Shown here: one piece after another, positions 50,286 through 63,976 of the stretch | How positions within the stretch are numbered: the first letter of the stretch is position 1 | Layout: every line of letters starts with the position of its first letter | DNA from: an uncultured Methanobacterium sp. | Lineage (GTDB): Archaea; Methanobacteriota; Methanobacteria; Methanobacteriales; Methanobacteriaceae | Length of the DNA stretch: 64,000 bases | Assembly (NCBI RefSeq): GCF_963665055.1 | Contig: NZ_OY762015.1 | Coordinates: 310,001 to 374,000, forward strand | Reading direction: 5' to 3' | The notes under the pieces: generated by a model | The model's database searches: none | Seen by the model: only the letters and a program-made list of their open reading frames with translations | Told to the model about the DNA's origin: nothing | Program-made: the position numbers and the translations under genes

Positions 50286-50831
50286 TCAGTATGAAGATAG
50301 TCTGGCCAGGCACACTGCCATTTCTGCCAGTTCTTCTGGTTGGGTCCCCACCATCACGATCATGGGCTCCTTTCCCCAGGCACCCTTATGGTAAATGACA
50401 TCTGGAACAGTGCCTAAATTTTGTACTGCCACTTCAACCCCCCATGATATGGTACTTCCCTCTTTCTCTGATACTCTTGATGGTTCCTGGGTTCGATCGT
50501 AGCTGGAAACCTTTAAACCAAGTTTAAGGCACATATCTACCAGATCAGGGGTGTATTTAATATTCAGGGCGCTACGCTTTTCAGGGTCATGTTTCATTAC
50601 ACTTAAAACCAGCCGGGCCATATGGGATGAAGCACCAAAATCAGGCCTGGAAACAGCTTTAGGAATACCTTTAACTGATGTTATGCGTCCAGGGATCCCT
50701 GCAACATCTTCTACAGTTTGGGCATTCTCTTTAGCCATTACAATGTTGCTCCTGACCTCTGGAATTAACTGAGCAAATTCTGGTGATTCTTCCAGAATCT
50801 GTACTGCCCTTTCGAGCTTCTCTATTATCAT
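50286..50831 (-). CDS. ThiN domain protein (thiamine-phosphate synthase-like)
   Basis: 181 residues. ThiN is recognised from IPEVRSNIVMAKENAQTVED, VAGIPGRITSVKGIPKAVSR, PDFGASSHMARLVLSVMK, and a late PDVIYHKGAWGKEPMIVMVG. ThiN replaces ThiE in many archaea and joins HMP-PP and thiazole phosphate. Here it stands alone, neither fused to ThiD nor to a helix-turn-helix, as it would be in the ThiR regulator. A small ORF lies 59 bp upstream on the same strand. Confidence 0.87.
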   Translation of the reverse strand: MIIEKLERAVQILEESPEFAQLIPEVRSNIVMAKENAQTVEDVAGIPGRITSVKGIPKAVSRPDFGASSHMARLVLSVMKHDPEKRSALNIKYTPDLVDMCLKLGLKVSSYDRTQEPSRVSEKEGSTISWGVEVAVQNLGTVPDVIYHKGAWGKEPMIVMVGTQPEELAEMAVCLARLSSY

Positions 50832-50889
50832 GAATATGAGTTTAAGACCAATGGAATATAAGTTTTGGTGTAATAAGAGATTTTTTTAA

Positions 50890-51012
50890 TTATTTTACAG
50901 GGATATGTTTTTCACAAATTTTAACCAGAGTTGATTTTATACTGTGGTCATTTATCATGGTTGTTCTGTTACATGGGTATAACACCACAGTACCTGCTCC
51001 ATCAACTGACAT
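50890..51012 (-). CDS. Possible 40-aa protein upstream of thiN
   Basis: The minus-strand ORF begins MSVDGAGTVVLYPCNRTTMI and ends KSTLVKICEKHIPVK. It has a balanced, protein-like composition, two Cys and no hydrophobic segment. There is no convincing SD, and the frame stays open for 12 codons before the ATG, so it could also be the tail of a lost gene. If real, it would be read together with thiN. Confidence 0.35.
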   Translation of the reverse strand: MSVDGAGTVVLYPCNRTTMINDHSIKSTLVKICEKHIPVK

Positions 51013-51577
51013 AATCAAGTAATAAAAAACTATCTTAAGGGTATTTGATGTTTTTTAAGGTATTAGCTGAAGTTTTTTACCATTTAATACACAAAATGAT
51101 CTATTTATGGTTATTTTGGGCATAAAAAATAGTTTAAAAAGATTATAGTGCTTGATTACATCATTATTCCTCATTTATTCCAATAAACTTAATTTTTATT
51201 CTCATTAAGGGCACATTTTATTCTTGACACGCTTTTACCAGTGATAATCAATATTTCTATTCAGATAGTCACTAAATAATGTCTTAAATTTACATGGAGT
51301 TTTGGAATATTGTTACAAGAGAACATCGCCTTCAGATCTCACGGCAAGTAACCCTGTGGGTTGTGGTGGGGTGGGATGCTAGAAAAGAAAGATCAGGACT
51401 GGGAATCCTCATCACCAATTCCGATTCTGAGGGTTTTAAATCTAAAAAAGCTCCATCTAAGGGTTTTTTTCGCAAAAATAAATGAAAAGATTTATATGCA
51501 CAAAAAGACGATCTTATTGTGTCAGGAACTCTCTATCTGTGTTCAACTGACGTACAGACAAATGAGGGGGCATAATA
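51013..51577. other. 565-bp spacer before the surface protein gene
   Basis: Open frames at 51294-51485 and 51361-51645 lack SD sites and protein-like composition. The last 70 bp hold a long AT-poor stretch and an SD-like GAGGGGG (51564-51570). The promoter of the surface protein gene must lie here. Confidence 0.4.
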
Positions 51578-55018
<3,441 letters not shown>

Positions 55019-55187
55019 AACACTTTCTTTTTTTCTTTTTTTTAATTCCCCTAGCTTGGGCTATCTTTAAATGATAAAGGATTAGAAATAAATTTGAATT
55101 GCATTATTCTAATCATAATTAACATAATTCTAACCATAATTAGCATTGTTATAATCATTAAATTCATTTATAAACTTTCAATGAGGT

Positions 55188-55970
55188 GTGATATTGTTTT
55201 TAAGGACACTTAAAGAAAACATGGTCAAATTTACTCAAAAAAGCGAGCTGAATTTTGTGGATGGAAGTGATCTCTTGCAAATATATGACCAACCATTAAT
55301 TGGGGTGGCAGCAGCATCAGATCCCCTATGGGAAAAATTGAAAGAACCAAATGTAGTTGGACCATACCATTTAACACCCGATGAATGGTTAAATGGGGCA
55401 AAATCTGTTATTTCATACTTTTTACCCTTCACAGAACATATTCGCAGTTCTAATAGGTCGGAGGGTATGCCTTCTCCAGAATGGCTTTATGGGCGTTATG
55501 AAGGAGAAATGTTTAATAATGCTTTAAGATGTTTAATCAGTGAAAATGTGGAATTAAATGGTGGAAAAGCTCTTGCCCCAGCTTTAGATAATCGGTTTAC
55601 AGTTAATAACCATTCAAGCAACTGGTCAGAACGTCATGTTGCGTTCATAGCTGGCCTAGGGACATTTAGTTTAAGCCATTCACTGATCACCTTTTTGGGA
55701 ACAGCGGGTCGTTTTGGCAGTGTCATTGTGGATTTGGAGCTTGAACCTATAACTCGTCAGTATAAAGAAGTGGATGAATATTGTATTAAGTGCGGTTCCT
55801 GCCAAGATCGCTGTATAATTGGGGCAATCACTGCAAATGGTAAAGATAAGGAATCCTGTTCAAAGTACCTGCAGGGGATACTGGAGTTAAATAAACCAAG
55901 GTATGGGTGTGGAAAATGTCAAACTGCGGTTCCCTGCGAACATATGAATCCTCAGCTATCTAAAAAATGA
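55188..55970 (+). CDS. Epoxyqueuosine reductase-like iron-sulfur protein
   Basis: About 258-260 residues. The catalytic-type region (GVAAASDPLWEKLKEP ... NGAKSVISYFLPF) and GxGTFSLSHSLIT, then CIKCGSCQDRCIIGAI and CGKCQTAVPCE, match the QueG-like group with a 4Fe-4S binding C-terminus. No cobalamin-binding motif of true QueG can be confirmed, and it is shorter. The start is GTG 55188 or TTG 55194; GAGGTG fits the TTG spacing better. The electron acceptor is unknown. Confidence 0.75.
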   Translation: MILFLRTLKENMVKFTQKSELNFVDGSDLLQIYDQPLIGVAAASDPLWEKLKEPNVVGPYHLTPDEWLNGAKSVISYFLPFTEHIRSSNRSEGMPSPEWLYGRYEGEMFNNALRCLISENVELNGGKALAPALDNRFTVNNHSSNWSERHVAFIAGLGTFSLSHSLITFLGTAGRFGSVIVDLELEPITRQYKEVDEYCIKCGSCQDRCIIGAITANGKDKESCSKYLQGILELNKPRYGCGKCQTAVPCEHMNPQLSKK

Positions 55971-55996
55971 AATGGGGAGTTGTTATTATGCGTAAC

Positions 55997-56102
55997 TTAA
56001 AAAGGATAGTTAAAAAGGATAGTTAAAAAGGATAGTTAAAAAGGATAGTTAAAAAGGATAGTTAAAAAGGATAGTTAAAAAGGATAGTTAAAAAGGATAA
56101 GT
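55997..56102. repeat. 13-bp tandem repeat, eight copies
   Basis: TTAAAAAGGATAG recurs with a strict 13-bp period (GGATA at 56004, 56017, 56030, 56043, 56056, 56069, 56082, 56095). It lies between the iron-sulfur protein gene and ribL, which are convergent. Each unit has a stop codon in one frame, so it is not coding. Confidence 0.9.
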
Positions 56103-56160
56103 AAAAGGTTAAATAATCTTTAAATTTAAATTAAAATATTATTAGATTTATATACATTAT

Positions 56161-57088
<928 letters not shown>

Positions 57089-58660
57089 ATGAGCTCGAAA
57101 ATCGCCAGAGGAAGCGCAATAATGGCTGCAGGTAATTTCATATTCCGTATTGGAGGTTACCTGTATCGTCTTGCCACTGCCGTTCTTTTAGGTCCAGTTG
57201 GTTTTGGTATTTTAAATTTGGCAGTTCCTCTTCAGGGTATACTGATACAGATAGCCTCAGGGGGAATGCCTCCTGCCATTGCCAAGTACGTTTCAGAGTA
57301 CTCGGCAAAAGATGATGAGGTAATGGTTAAACAGGTTATACACACTTCCATGAAAATGGTGATTATTTTAGGGCTCCTTTTCAGTGTTGTAATATTCTTC
57401 CTAGCAGAACCCCTGGCAGTGGGACTCTTCCACAAACCCGAAGCAATTCTCCCCTTCCAGTTGGTGGCCCTTATAACTCCATTCAGTGTTATAGTGGGAG
57501 CACTGCGAGGTTCCTTCCAGGGAGTCTACCAGATGGGTAACATAGTCATCACCAAAGCCTTTGAACAGGTTTTCATGATTACTAGTGCCATAATACTCAT
57601 ATATGTTGGTTTTTACGTTGCAGGGGCAATTATTGGTACTGCAATTGGATTTTTGGCATCTGCACTGGCAGGATATTATCTTTATCGAAGGGGATTGGGT
57701 AAAAAGCTTAAAAACGTTAAATTGAATTTCACCACCAAAGAAGAGATGGCAATTGCCAAGATGTTACTCATTTTTGCCTTCCCTGTGGTAATCACTGGTC
57801 TTGCTGAACTGGCCCTGTTTGATTTTGTGGGAAACTTCGTGGTGGGAATATACATGGCCAGCGAGTATGTGGGTTACTACGGTGCTGCCACTCCAATTGC
57901 CCGTCTTCCCCTGATTATTTCCATGGCGGTGGCCACCACTGTACTACCTGCTGCAGCAGAAGCAGCCGGTTTAAATAATCGTAACCTCCTTAAAAACTAT
58001 TTAAATCAGTCTTTTCGTTATGTGACTCTGTTGGTGCTGCCCATGTCAGTGGGTATTATGATATTTGCAGCCCCTATCATGAAGCTCCTTTACATACTCC
58101 CTGCTTACATGAATGGGGCGGGGGCTTTACAGATACTGGCCATGGGGATGATGTTTTTCACCATATACACAGTTTCCTCCAGTATAGCTCAGGGACTGGG
58201 AAAACCATATCTGCCCATGTACATTTTAATCGTTGGATCCCTTATTGACGTGGCGTTGAACCTGTATCTGGTCCCTATTTATGGAATTAATGGTGCATCA
58301 ATAGCTACTACCATCACTGCCTTTTTAATAATGGTGGTGATTGTGAAAAAAACTCTCCAGATATCAGAAGTGGATTTACACTATAAAGATTTAGGTAGAA
58401 TTGTATTAGCAACTGGAATAATGGGCGGATTACTTCTTTTAATTCCACAAAGCCTTTTCTTCTTAGCATTCCCCTTGAATTATTTACTATTCTTGGGAGT
58501 AATGATTCTGGCAGGTATAATTTATATGGCAGCGTTAATAGTTGTTGGTGGACTTAAAAATAGTGACATAAAAGCTCTTCGCAAAATAAACACCAAATCC
58601 GGGCCATTAAAAAAGAAACTGGAGAAAATTATTTCATTGATAGAGAGATTTGCTCATTAA
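57089..58660 (+). CDS. MATE/MurJ-type flippase (polysaccharide biosynthesis protein family)
   Basis: 523 residues with about 14 TM helices. The first segment GSAIMAAGNFIFRIGGYLYR and GPVGFGILNLAVPLQGIL, GALRGSFQGVYQMGN and the C-half GNFVVGIYMASEYVGYYGAA follow the oligosaccharidyl-lipid flippase pattern, close to SpoVB-like members. It should move lipid-linked sugars or cell-wall precursors (perhaps pseudomurein) across the membrane. The basic C-terminal tail (KKKLEKIIS) is cytoplasmic. No SD is visible; the start is assigned by frame. Confidence 0.88.
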   Translation: MSSKIARGSAIMAAGNFIFRIGGYLYRLATAVLLGPVGFGILNLAVPLQGILIQIASGGMPPAIAKYVSEYSAKDDEVMVKQVIHTSMKMVIILGLLFSVVIFFLAEPLAVGLFHKPEAILPFQLVALITPFSVIVGALRGSFQGVYQMGNIVITKAFEQVFMITSAIILIYVGFYVAGAIIGTAIGFLASALAGYYLYRRGLGKKLKNVKLNFTTKEEMAIAKMLLIFAFPVVITGLAELALFDFVGNFVVGIYMASEYVGYYGAATPIARLPLIISMAVATTVLPAAAEAAGLNNRNLLKNYLNQSFRYVTLLVLPMSVGIMIFAAPIMKLLYILPAYMNGAGALQILAMGMMFFTIYTVSSSIAQGLGKPYLPMYILIVGSLIDVALNLYLVPIYGINGASIATTITAFLIMVVIVKKTLQISEVDLHYKDLGRIVLATGIMGGLLLLIPQSLFFLAFPLNYLLFLGVMILAGIIYMAALIVVGGLKNSDIKALRKINTKSGPLKKKLEKIISLIERFAH

Positions 58661-58906
58661 ATTAGATGCATTGTAAATTAGAGACCTTTAAGTAGTTTGA
58701 GAGCAAGGTCTTTCCTTAAATCTTTTTTTTGAATTATTTTTTACATTAATTTTTTACAATATCCTGTTTTTAAGGGATACAATTACTTTAAACAGCTTAA
58801 ATTCACCATATTCTATTTTCAATGTATTATATCCATTTAGGATATTGCATTCCCAAATTATTTCCCCCAAATTATTTCCATAATCAATTACAAACAAATA
58901 TAGTAC

Positions 58907-60145
58907 ATGATTATTGTGAAAGGGATTGGGACCGGACCCTATGTGGGTGTAGGTCATGTTAAAAAGATTGATAAGGATGAAGATCTCCTGAAGCTTAAAG
59001 GAGGGGAAATTATCGTTTTATCCACGGCCTCCAGAGACATGGTCTCTTATCTTTACCATGCAGGGGGTGTGGTGACAGATTATGGTGGACTTACCAGCCA
59101 CGTGGCCATAGTACTTCGGGAGATGAAAGTTCCCTGTGTGGTAGGAACTGGTAACGGAACCCGGAAACTTAAAGAAGGTTCTATTGTAACTGTAGATGGT
59201 AGGACTGGTAACATATACCATGGATTCATGGAACGGGAAGGGAAATCTGATACTTTTGAAGTATACTATCCGGCCACCAGCATCAAAGTCAACCTCAACG
59301 TTCCGGAGGTAGCCTGGAAAGTGGCACCATGGGCAGATGGTGTTGGTTCCGTCCGTATTGAAAATAGCATCATCCGCACTGGAAAACATCCCCAGGTACT
59401 TTTGGAGGAAGGAAAGCTCAGTAAAGTTATTGCAGATTCTGTCCGGCTTATTGCTGATGCATTTCACCCTAAACCCGTCTGGTTCCGCACTTTTGACATA
59501 CCTACTGATGAGTTGAAACGTTTAGAAGGGGGAAAGATTGAACCAGATGAATCTAATCCCTTATTGGGTTTAAGGGGTATTCATAAAGATCTTAAAAATC
59601 CTGAAATTCTCAAAGCAGAGTTTGAAGCCATATCTAAACTCATGGATGAGGGGTATGACAATTTAGGAGTTAAGATACCCTTAGTAAGGGATGTTTCAGA
59701 GTATAGGGAAGCCAAAAGCATCATGCGCCAGGTTGGAATCAAACCTCACCGTGATCTACCAGTAGGTGCATCCATTGAAACTCCATCTGCAGTTTTCACC
59801 CTGGATGAGTTCATAATGGCGGGAATGGATTTTGTAACGTTGGGCATGAGTGACATGGCCATGTGCTCAATGGCTGTGGACCGAAGAGGGGTGAAAGTGG
59901 CTAAACATTTCAATTTAACCCATAAGTCTGTTTTGATGATGATAAAGATGGTTATAGAAAAATGCAACCAGCAGGGGATTGAAAGTTGCATCTGTGGCCA
60001 TGCAGGTTCGGATCCGGCTATTGTAAGCTGTTTAGTGGAAAATGGCATCAGTTCCATATCCACCAACCCTGATCAAATTCTTAAAATACGTAAAGTCGTG
60101 GGAATAGCTGAAAAAACCGTGATTACCCGGGGATTTGCCCAGTAA
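58907..60145 (+). CDS. PEP-synthase-like protein lacking the ATP-grasp half
   Basis: 412 residues. Residues 1-105 are the mobile phospho-histidine domain (DYGGLTSHVAIVLREMKVPC, His of TSH). Residues 115-412 are the PEP-utilising TIM barrel (SDMAMCSMAVDRRG, ICGHAGSDP with the active-site Cys). A normal PEP synthase has about 350 further N-terminal residues for ATP binding. It may need a separate partner, or serve as a PEP-dependent or regulatory protein. No SD precedes ATG 58907; GTG 58916 is an alternative. Confidence 0.85.
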   Translation: MIIVKGIGTGPYVGVGHVKKIDKDEDLLKLKGGEIIVLSTASRDMVSYLYHAGGVVTDYGGLTSHVAIVLREMKVPCVVGTGNGTRKLKEGSIVTVDGRTGNIYHGFMEREGKSDTFEVYYPATSIKVNLNVPEVAWKVAPWADGVGSVRIENSIIRTGKHPQVLLEEGKLSKVIADSVRLIADAFHPKPVWFRTFDIPTDELKRLEGGKIEPDESNPLLGLRGIHKDLKNPEILKAEFEAISKLMDEGYDNLGVKIPLVRDVSEYREAKSIMRQVGIKPHRDLPVGASIETPSAVFTLDEFIMAGMDFVTLGMSDMAMCSMAVDRRGVKVAKHFNLTHKSVLMMIKMVIEKCNQQGIESCICGHAGSDPAIVSCLVENGISSISTNPDQILKIRKVVGIAEKTVITRGFAQ

Positions 60146-60197
60146 AACTAAGGATCATCCTGGAAAAAGGATAATGAAAATAAATAAGAGATAATAG

Positions 60198-60914
60198 TTA
60201 CTTTTTTTCGTAAGTAAGGGCATCTTCAAAGTTTATGGTTCCTTTGTAAAGTGCAGAACCAATTACCACACCATATGCATCAGTTTGACTGAGGGTAGCC
60301 ACATCTTCCAGGGTGCTAACGCCCCCTGAATAAACTACTGGGATATCAACAGCTTCCAATAATTCAAGGAGAGGTTCAACTCTGAAACCACCCAAAAGGC
60401 CTTCATGGTCCACGTTAGTGAATAGTATTCCGCCCGCCCCGTGATTTTCCATGATCTTTCCCAGTTCTGGAGCAGTCTGGTTTGTTTTTTCAGTCCATCC
60501 CCTGACCACCACCTGCGAGTCTTTACTATCTAGGGCCACCATAATACGTTCACTTCCAAATTCACTGGATAATAATTCAACGGTTTTGGGGTCCTGGATG
60601 GCCAGTGTTCCCAGTATTATTCTATCCACACCCATGTTTAGTAAATTGGTGGCATCATACAGTGTACGAATCCCTCCACCCATCTGGACTGGTACTGAGA
60701 CCTTTTTAAGGATTTCCTCCACCACCGGAGTGTTACCTCCTTCTTCTAAGGCACCACCCAGATCAATAACATGCAGAACACTGGCTCCTTTCTTTTCCCA
60801 TTCCAGAGCAACTTCGGCAGGATTATCCAGGATGATCTGTTCTGTTCCAGGTTTTCCCTGTACCAACTGCACACATTTACCGTTTTTAATGTCAACTGCA
60901 GGCATAATGATCAC
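60198..60914 (-). CDS. hisA: ProFAR isomerase (HisA)
   Basis: 238 residues, standard length. IMPAVDIKNGKCVQLVQG has the catalytic Asp of beta-1. VQMGGGIRT and VVYSGGVSTLEDV are the two phosphate-binding loops, and MVALDSKD carries the second Asp of beta-5. It performs the fourth step of histidine synthesis. The neighbours are not histidine genes, as is common in methanogens. Confidence 0.95.
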   Translation of the reverse strand: MIIMPAVDIKNGKCVQLVQGKPGTEQIILDNPAEVALEWEKKGASVLHVIDLGGALEEGGNTPVVEEILKKVSVPVQMGGGIRTLYDATNLLNMGVDRIILGTLAIQDPKTVELLSSEFGSERIMVALDSKDSQVVVRGWTEKTNQTAPELGKIMENHGAGGILFTNVDHEGLLGGFRVEPLLELLEAVDIPVVYSGGVSTLEDVATLSQTDAYGVVIGSALYKGTINFEDALTYEKK

Positions 60915-61044
60915 AAAATCACCTCATAGTATCTCTATTGGATTTTAATCAAGTATAAATTCAGTTTTTATAACTAATGTAAATCAAGGGATTAATAATA
61001 GATATAATTATATTTGAAGGATTATTAATTGTCCTTTAAAGATC

Positions 61045-61095
61045 TCTTTGTTGGAGATATTTCTTTGTTGGAGATATTTCTTTGTTGGAAATACC
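61045..61095. repeat. 17-bp tandem repeat, three copies
   Basis: TCTTTGTTGGAGATATT at 61045 and 61062, with a worn third unit (TCTTTGTTGGAAATACC) at 61079. It lies about 90 bp before truA, in the divergent spacer with hisA. Confidence 0.85.
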
Positions 61096-61183
61096 TTTTT
61101 AATATCTTTCAGATATCTACTATAAACTATCTTTATTAATTAAATAATAAATTAATTCATCTAAATTGGAAGAGGAGAATTCT

Positions 61184-62008
61184 ATGATTAGGGTGGCTTT
61201 AAAAGTTGCTTATTTAGGAACAGCTTTTTATGGATTTCAAAGACAACCAAACCTACGTACAGTTGAAGGGGAACTCATAAGGGCCCTGGAAAAATCAGGT
61301 GCAATAACCAACATGGGTCAATCAAACTATTCCATTGCTGGCCGCACTGACCGGGGAGTCCATGCCCTTGGGAATGTGGTGTCATTTTGCACTGATAAGG
61401 AGCCAATAATAAACCAAGTAAACGATTTTTTACCGATGGATATAAGAATTCTTGGATCTTGCCAGGTGCCACAGGGATTTAAGACCCGTTATGCTTATAA
61501 AAGACACTATCGTTATGTGTTGTGCCGAAAAACAGGGGAAAATGAGTGGGATTTGGATAAAATGCAGCAAGCAGCTCATTTAATGGAGGGAACTCATAAT
61601 TTCATTAATTTTTCCCGGAGAAATGAAAGAAATCCCATGAGAAAAGTGGACAGTGTTCGCATTGCAGCGGAAAATCAGGTGTGTCTGGTGGATGTGGAGG
61701 GTGAAAGTTTCCTCTGGAACATGGTTCGAAAAATGGTTACAATTTTACTCAGTGTGGGAAAACATGAAATGGGGATAGAAGAGGTAGAAAAGTGTTTTGA
61801 TCCTGATTATAATGCCTGTATCATGCCAATGCCTCCTGAAAGTCTTATTTTAATGGATGTTTTCCATAGGGGAGTGAAGTTTAATGAGGATAGATATGCT
61901 CGTAAACGTTTTATACAGACCATTGGGGAAGAATGCTTTGATCATCAAAGGATGGTTGCCTCAACCATGGAAATGATAAATGCACTGAATCATCGGAGTA
62001 TTGTATAA
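61184..62008 (+). CDS. truA: tRNA pseudouridine synthase A
   Basis: 274 residues from ATG 61184, which has AGAGGAG 7 bases upstream; a TTG at 61166 lies before that SD. LKVAYLGTAFYGFQRQPNLR is the typical start and the catalytic Asp lies in GRTDRGVHA. GESFLWNMVRKMV and the long C-terminal extension match archaeal TruA. It makes pseudouridine in the tRNA anticodon stem (38-40). Confidence 0.93.
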   Translation: MIRVALKVAYLGTAFYGFQRQPNLRTVEGELIRALEKSGAITNMGQSNYSIAGRTDRGVHALGNVVSFCTDKEPIINQVNDFLPMDIRILGSCQVPQGFKTRYAYKRHYRYVLCRKTGENEWDLDKMQQAAHLMEGTHNFINFSRRNERNPMRKVDSVRIAAENQVCLVDVEGESFLWNMVRKMVTILLSVGKHEMGIEEVEKCFDPDYNACIMPMPPESLILMDVFHRGVKFNEDRYARKRFIQTIGEECFDHQRMVASTMEMINALNHRSIV

Positions 62009-62279
62009 AAATAACCATTTTTCTAAAATTTTTCTAAAAATAAGTGTTTTTCTTAATAAATGAATGCTTTTTAGTAATGACTGTTTTTTAATATTGACTG
62101 CTTTTGAATTTATTATATCCTTTTTTTATTCCTCACAATTGGTCTCTGGAATGGAAAACCCGCCCTTTTCTACTTTTTGCATACTTATTCCAGTAATAGC
62201 AGGGGAAACACTAAAATAGTAACAAAAACATAAAATAATTAAGAGTAAGTACTAAATAGTATCCCAAGGAGGAAATCGT
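62009..62279. other. 270-bp spacer before the DUF460 gene
   Basis: Contains T-rich remnants with a loosely repeated AATGACTGTTTTTTAATATTG phrase near 62075-62105 and, at its end, AAGGAGGA (62266-62273), a near-perfect SD. Confidence 0.45.
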
Positions 62280-63854
62280 CTGGTTCACCGGTACCCTCAA
62301 AATTTTAAAGAAAAACTCATTTTAAATAAACATGGGCAGCCAGTAGCTCCCAAAGGTCAAAGGGGGATTATAGTAGGGCTTGATCCTGGAATGACTGTAG
62401 GGGTGGCTATTCTTGATCTTTCAGGTGAAATATTAAATGTGAATAGTTTTAAAGAAGCTTCTCGTGCTGATATAACCAAACACATCATCAGTTTTGGGAG
62501 AACAGTTCTGGTTGCTACTGATGTTCACCAAACTCCTAAAATGGTGAGAAAAATGGCAACAGCCCTCAATTCTAAGGTATACGCTCCATACAAAGACCTG
62601 GCAGTTAGTGCCAAGTACGAGATGGTGGATGATTACATTTACTCCAATGATAACCGCCAAGCAATATCCAGATCCCGGGGCATTGGGTCTGATTTGATAC
62701 CACAGAATGCTCATGAAAGAGATGCACTTGCTGCAGCCATCCAGGGGTATAAAAAGCACCAGAAAAAACTGGAACACATTGAAAGAAGAACTTTGAATCT
62801 GGACATGCCACCGGAATTAATTGATGAAGTAAAAATCATGGTCATAAATGAAGTTCCAATTACCAAGGCCATAAACGATACTCTGGAAAAATTACAACAT
62901 CCAATTAATTCATCCAAAACGGATAAAGGGACTCCTACATCCAATAATGGTAATACAGGAGATAACCCGAATACAATAGATAACATGACTCATAAAATGA
63001 ACAAAGAGGTTCATAATAAGGATAATATAGAAATTAAACTATTTGAAGTTGCTAAAGAAGAAAATATTAAAATTACTGAACTTTCCGATAATTACAGTGA
63101 AGATTATCCTGATAAAGATGCTTCTCTGATTATTTCTGGATTAAAAAATAAATTAAAATCACAGGAGAAGCAGATCAGGAATTTACAGAATAAAAACAGG
63201 ATACTGGAAGATGATCTCCAGAGTTTTCAACATGAAATATCCCATCTGGAAAGCAAAATTGAAAGATTGCAATATCAGTATTCTCAGAACATTTTACATC
63301 AAAAAGAAATTACCACTAAACAATCGATCATCCGGGGCCTCCAGGAAAAATACAACGATCAAAAAGCTTTAAATAAAAATTTGACTGACCAATTGGAATC
63401 CATAAAACGAATAAGGGCCATGGAACTTTCCAGGGAAGCATCTCCCGTTAAAATCATAGAATCCTTTTCAAAAGATTCCATAAGGGAAGCAACAGGGGCC
63501 TGGAATATAAAAAAAGGTGATGTGGTTATGCTGAGAAGTTCAGAGGGAGGAGGTTCTCAGACAGCATCATTACTGGTTCACTTAAAAGTCAAAGCAGTTA
63601 TAACCACAGATAAAATGTCTCACCAGGCTAGAAGTGAATTTGAAAGAAATATGGTTCCCCTAATCCCACTGGAAACTGTGGATTTAAAAATGTCTGATGA
63701 TTTTGCAGTTATAATATCCAGTGATCTGGATAGAGAAATAAAAAAATGGGAAAAGAATCAGGAAGACAAAAGGAAAAAAGAAGAAACTAACAAGCTTTTA
63801 AAGATCATGGATGATTATAGGTCTAAAAGAAGAAGATCTCCCCATAACTTTTAG
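62280..63854 (+). CDS. DUF460 protein with RNase H-like N-domain and coiled coil; probable CTG start
   Basis: 524 residues from CTG 62280. The SD AAGGAGGA (62266-62273) lies 7 bases before it, and no ATG, GTG or TTG occurs in frame until 62391. A start there would remove the conserved RGIIVGLDPG strand. Residues about 30-160 are the DUF460/RuvC-like core (VGLDPGMTVGVAILDL, ALAAAIQGYK). Residues 250-355 form a coiled coil (LKSQEKQIRNLQNKNRILED). The C-terminal 130 residues (DVVMLRSSEGGGSQTASLLV) resemble a nucleotide-binding domain. Archaea-specific; presumed nuclease-like, unproven. Confidence 0.82.
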   Translation: MVHRYPQNFKEKLILNKHGQPVAPKGQRGIIVGLDPGMTVGVAILDLSGEILNVNSFKEASRADITKHIISFGRTVLVATDVHQTPKMVRKMATALNSKVYAPYKDLAVSAKYEMVDDYIYSNDNRQAISRSRGIGSDLIPQNAHERDALAAAIQGYKKHQKKLEHIERRTLNLDMPPELIDEVKIMVINEVPITKAINDTLEKLQHPINSSKTDKGTPTSNNGNTGDNPNTIDNMTHKMNKEVHNKDNIEIKLFEVAKEENIKITELSDNYSEDYPDKDASLIISGLKNKLKSQEKQIRNLQNKNRILEDDLQSFQHEISHLESKIERLQYQYSQNILHQKEITTKQSIIRGLQEKYNDQKALNKNLTDQLESIKRIRAMELSREASPVKIIESFSKDSIREATGAWNIKKGDVVMLRSSEGGGSQTASLLVHLKVKAVITTDKMSHQARSEFERNMVPLIPLETVDLKMSDDFAVIISSDLDREIKKWEKNQEDKRKKEETNKLLKIMDDYRSKRRRSPHNF

Positions 63855-63882
63855 ATTTTAAATCAATTTATGCATTAATTTA

Positions 63883-63976
63883 GAGTAAGACTTGGTCTGG
63901 ATAGTATGACGTGATCAAGAAAGTAAAACTATTGATATTTAAGGATGATAGTAAGACTTGGTCTAGATGGTAAAAT
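63883..63976. repeat. Pair of 23-bp direct repeats at the window end
   Basis: AGTAAGACTTGGTCTGGATA at 63884 and AGTAAGACTTGGTCTAGATG at 63951, each followed by GTA, 67 bp apart. They lie downstream of the DUF460 gene; no gene is visible in the remaining bases. Confidence 0.6.

Noticed and set aside
50198..50398. 66-codon plus-strand ORF overlapping thiN
   Set aside because: It is antisense to the well-recognised ThiN domain for half its length and has no SD.
55997..56102. CRISPR array or coding repeat
   Set aside because: Period 13 is too short, there are no spacers, and each unit brings a stop codon in a forward frame.
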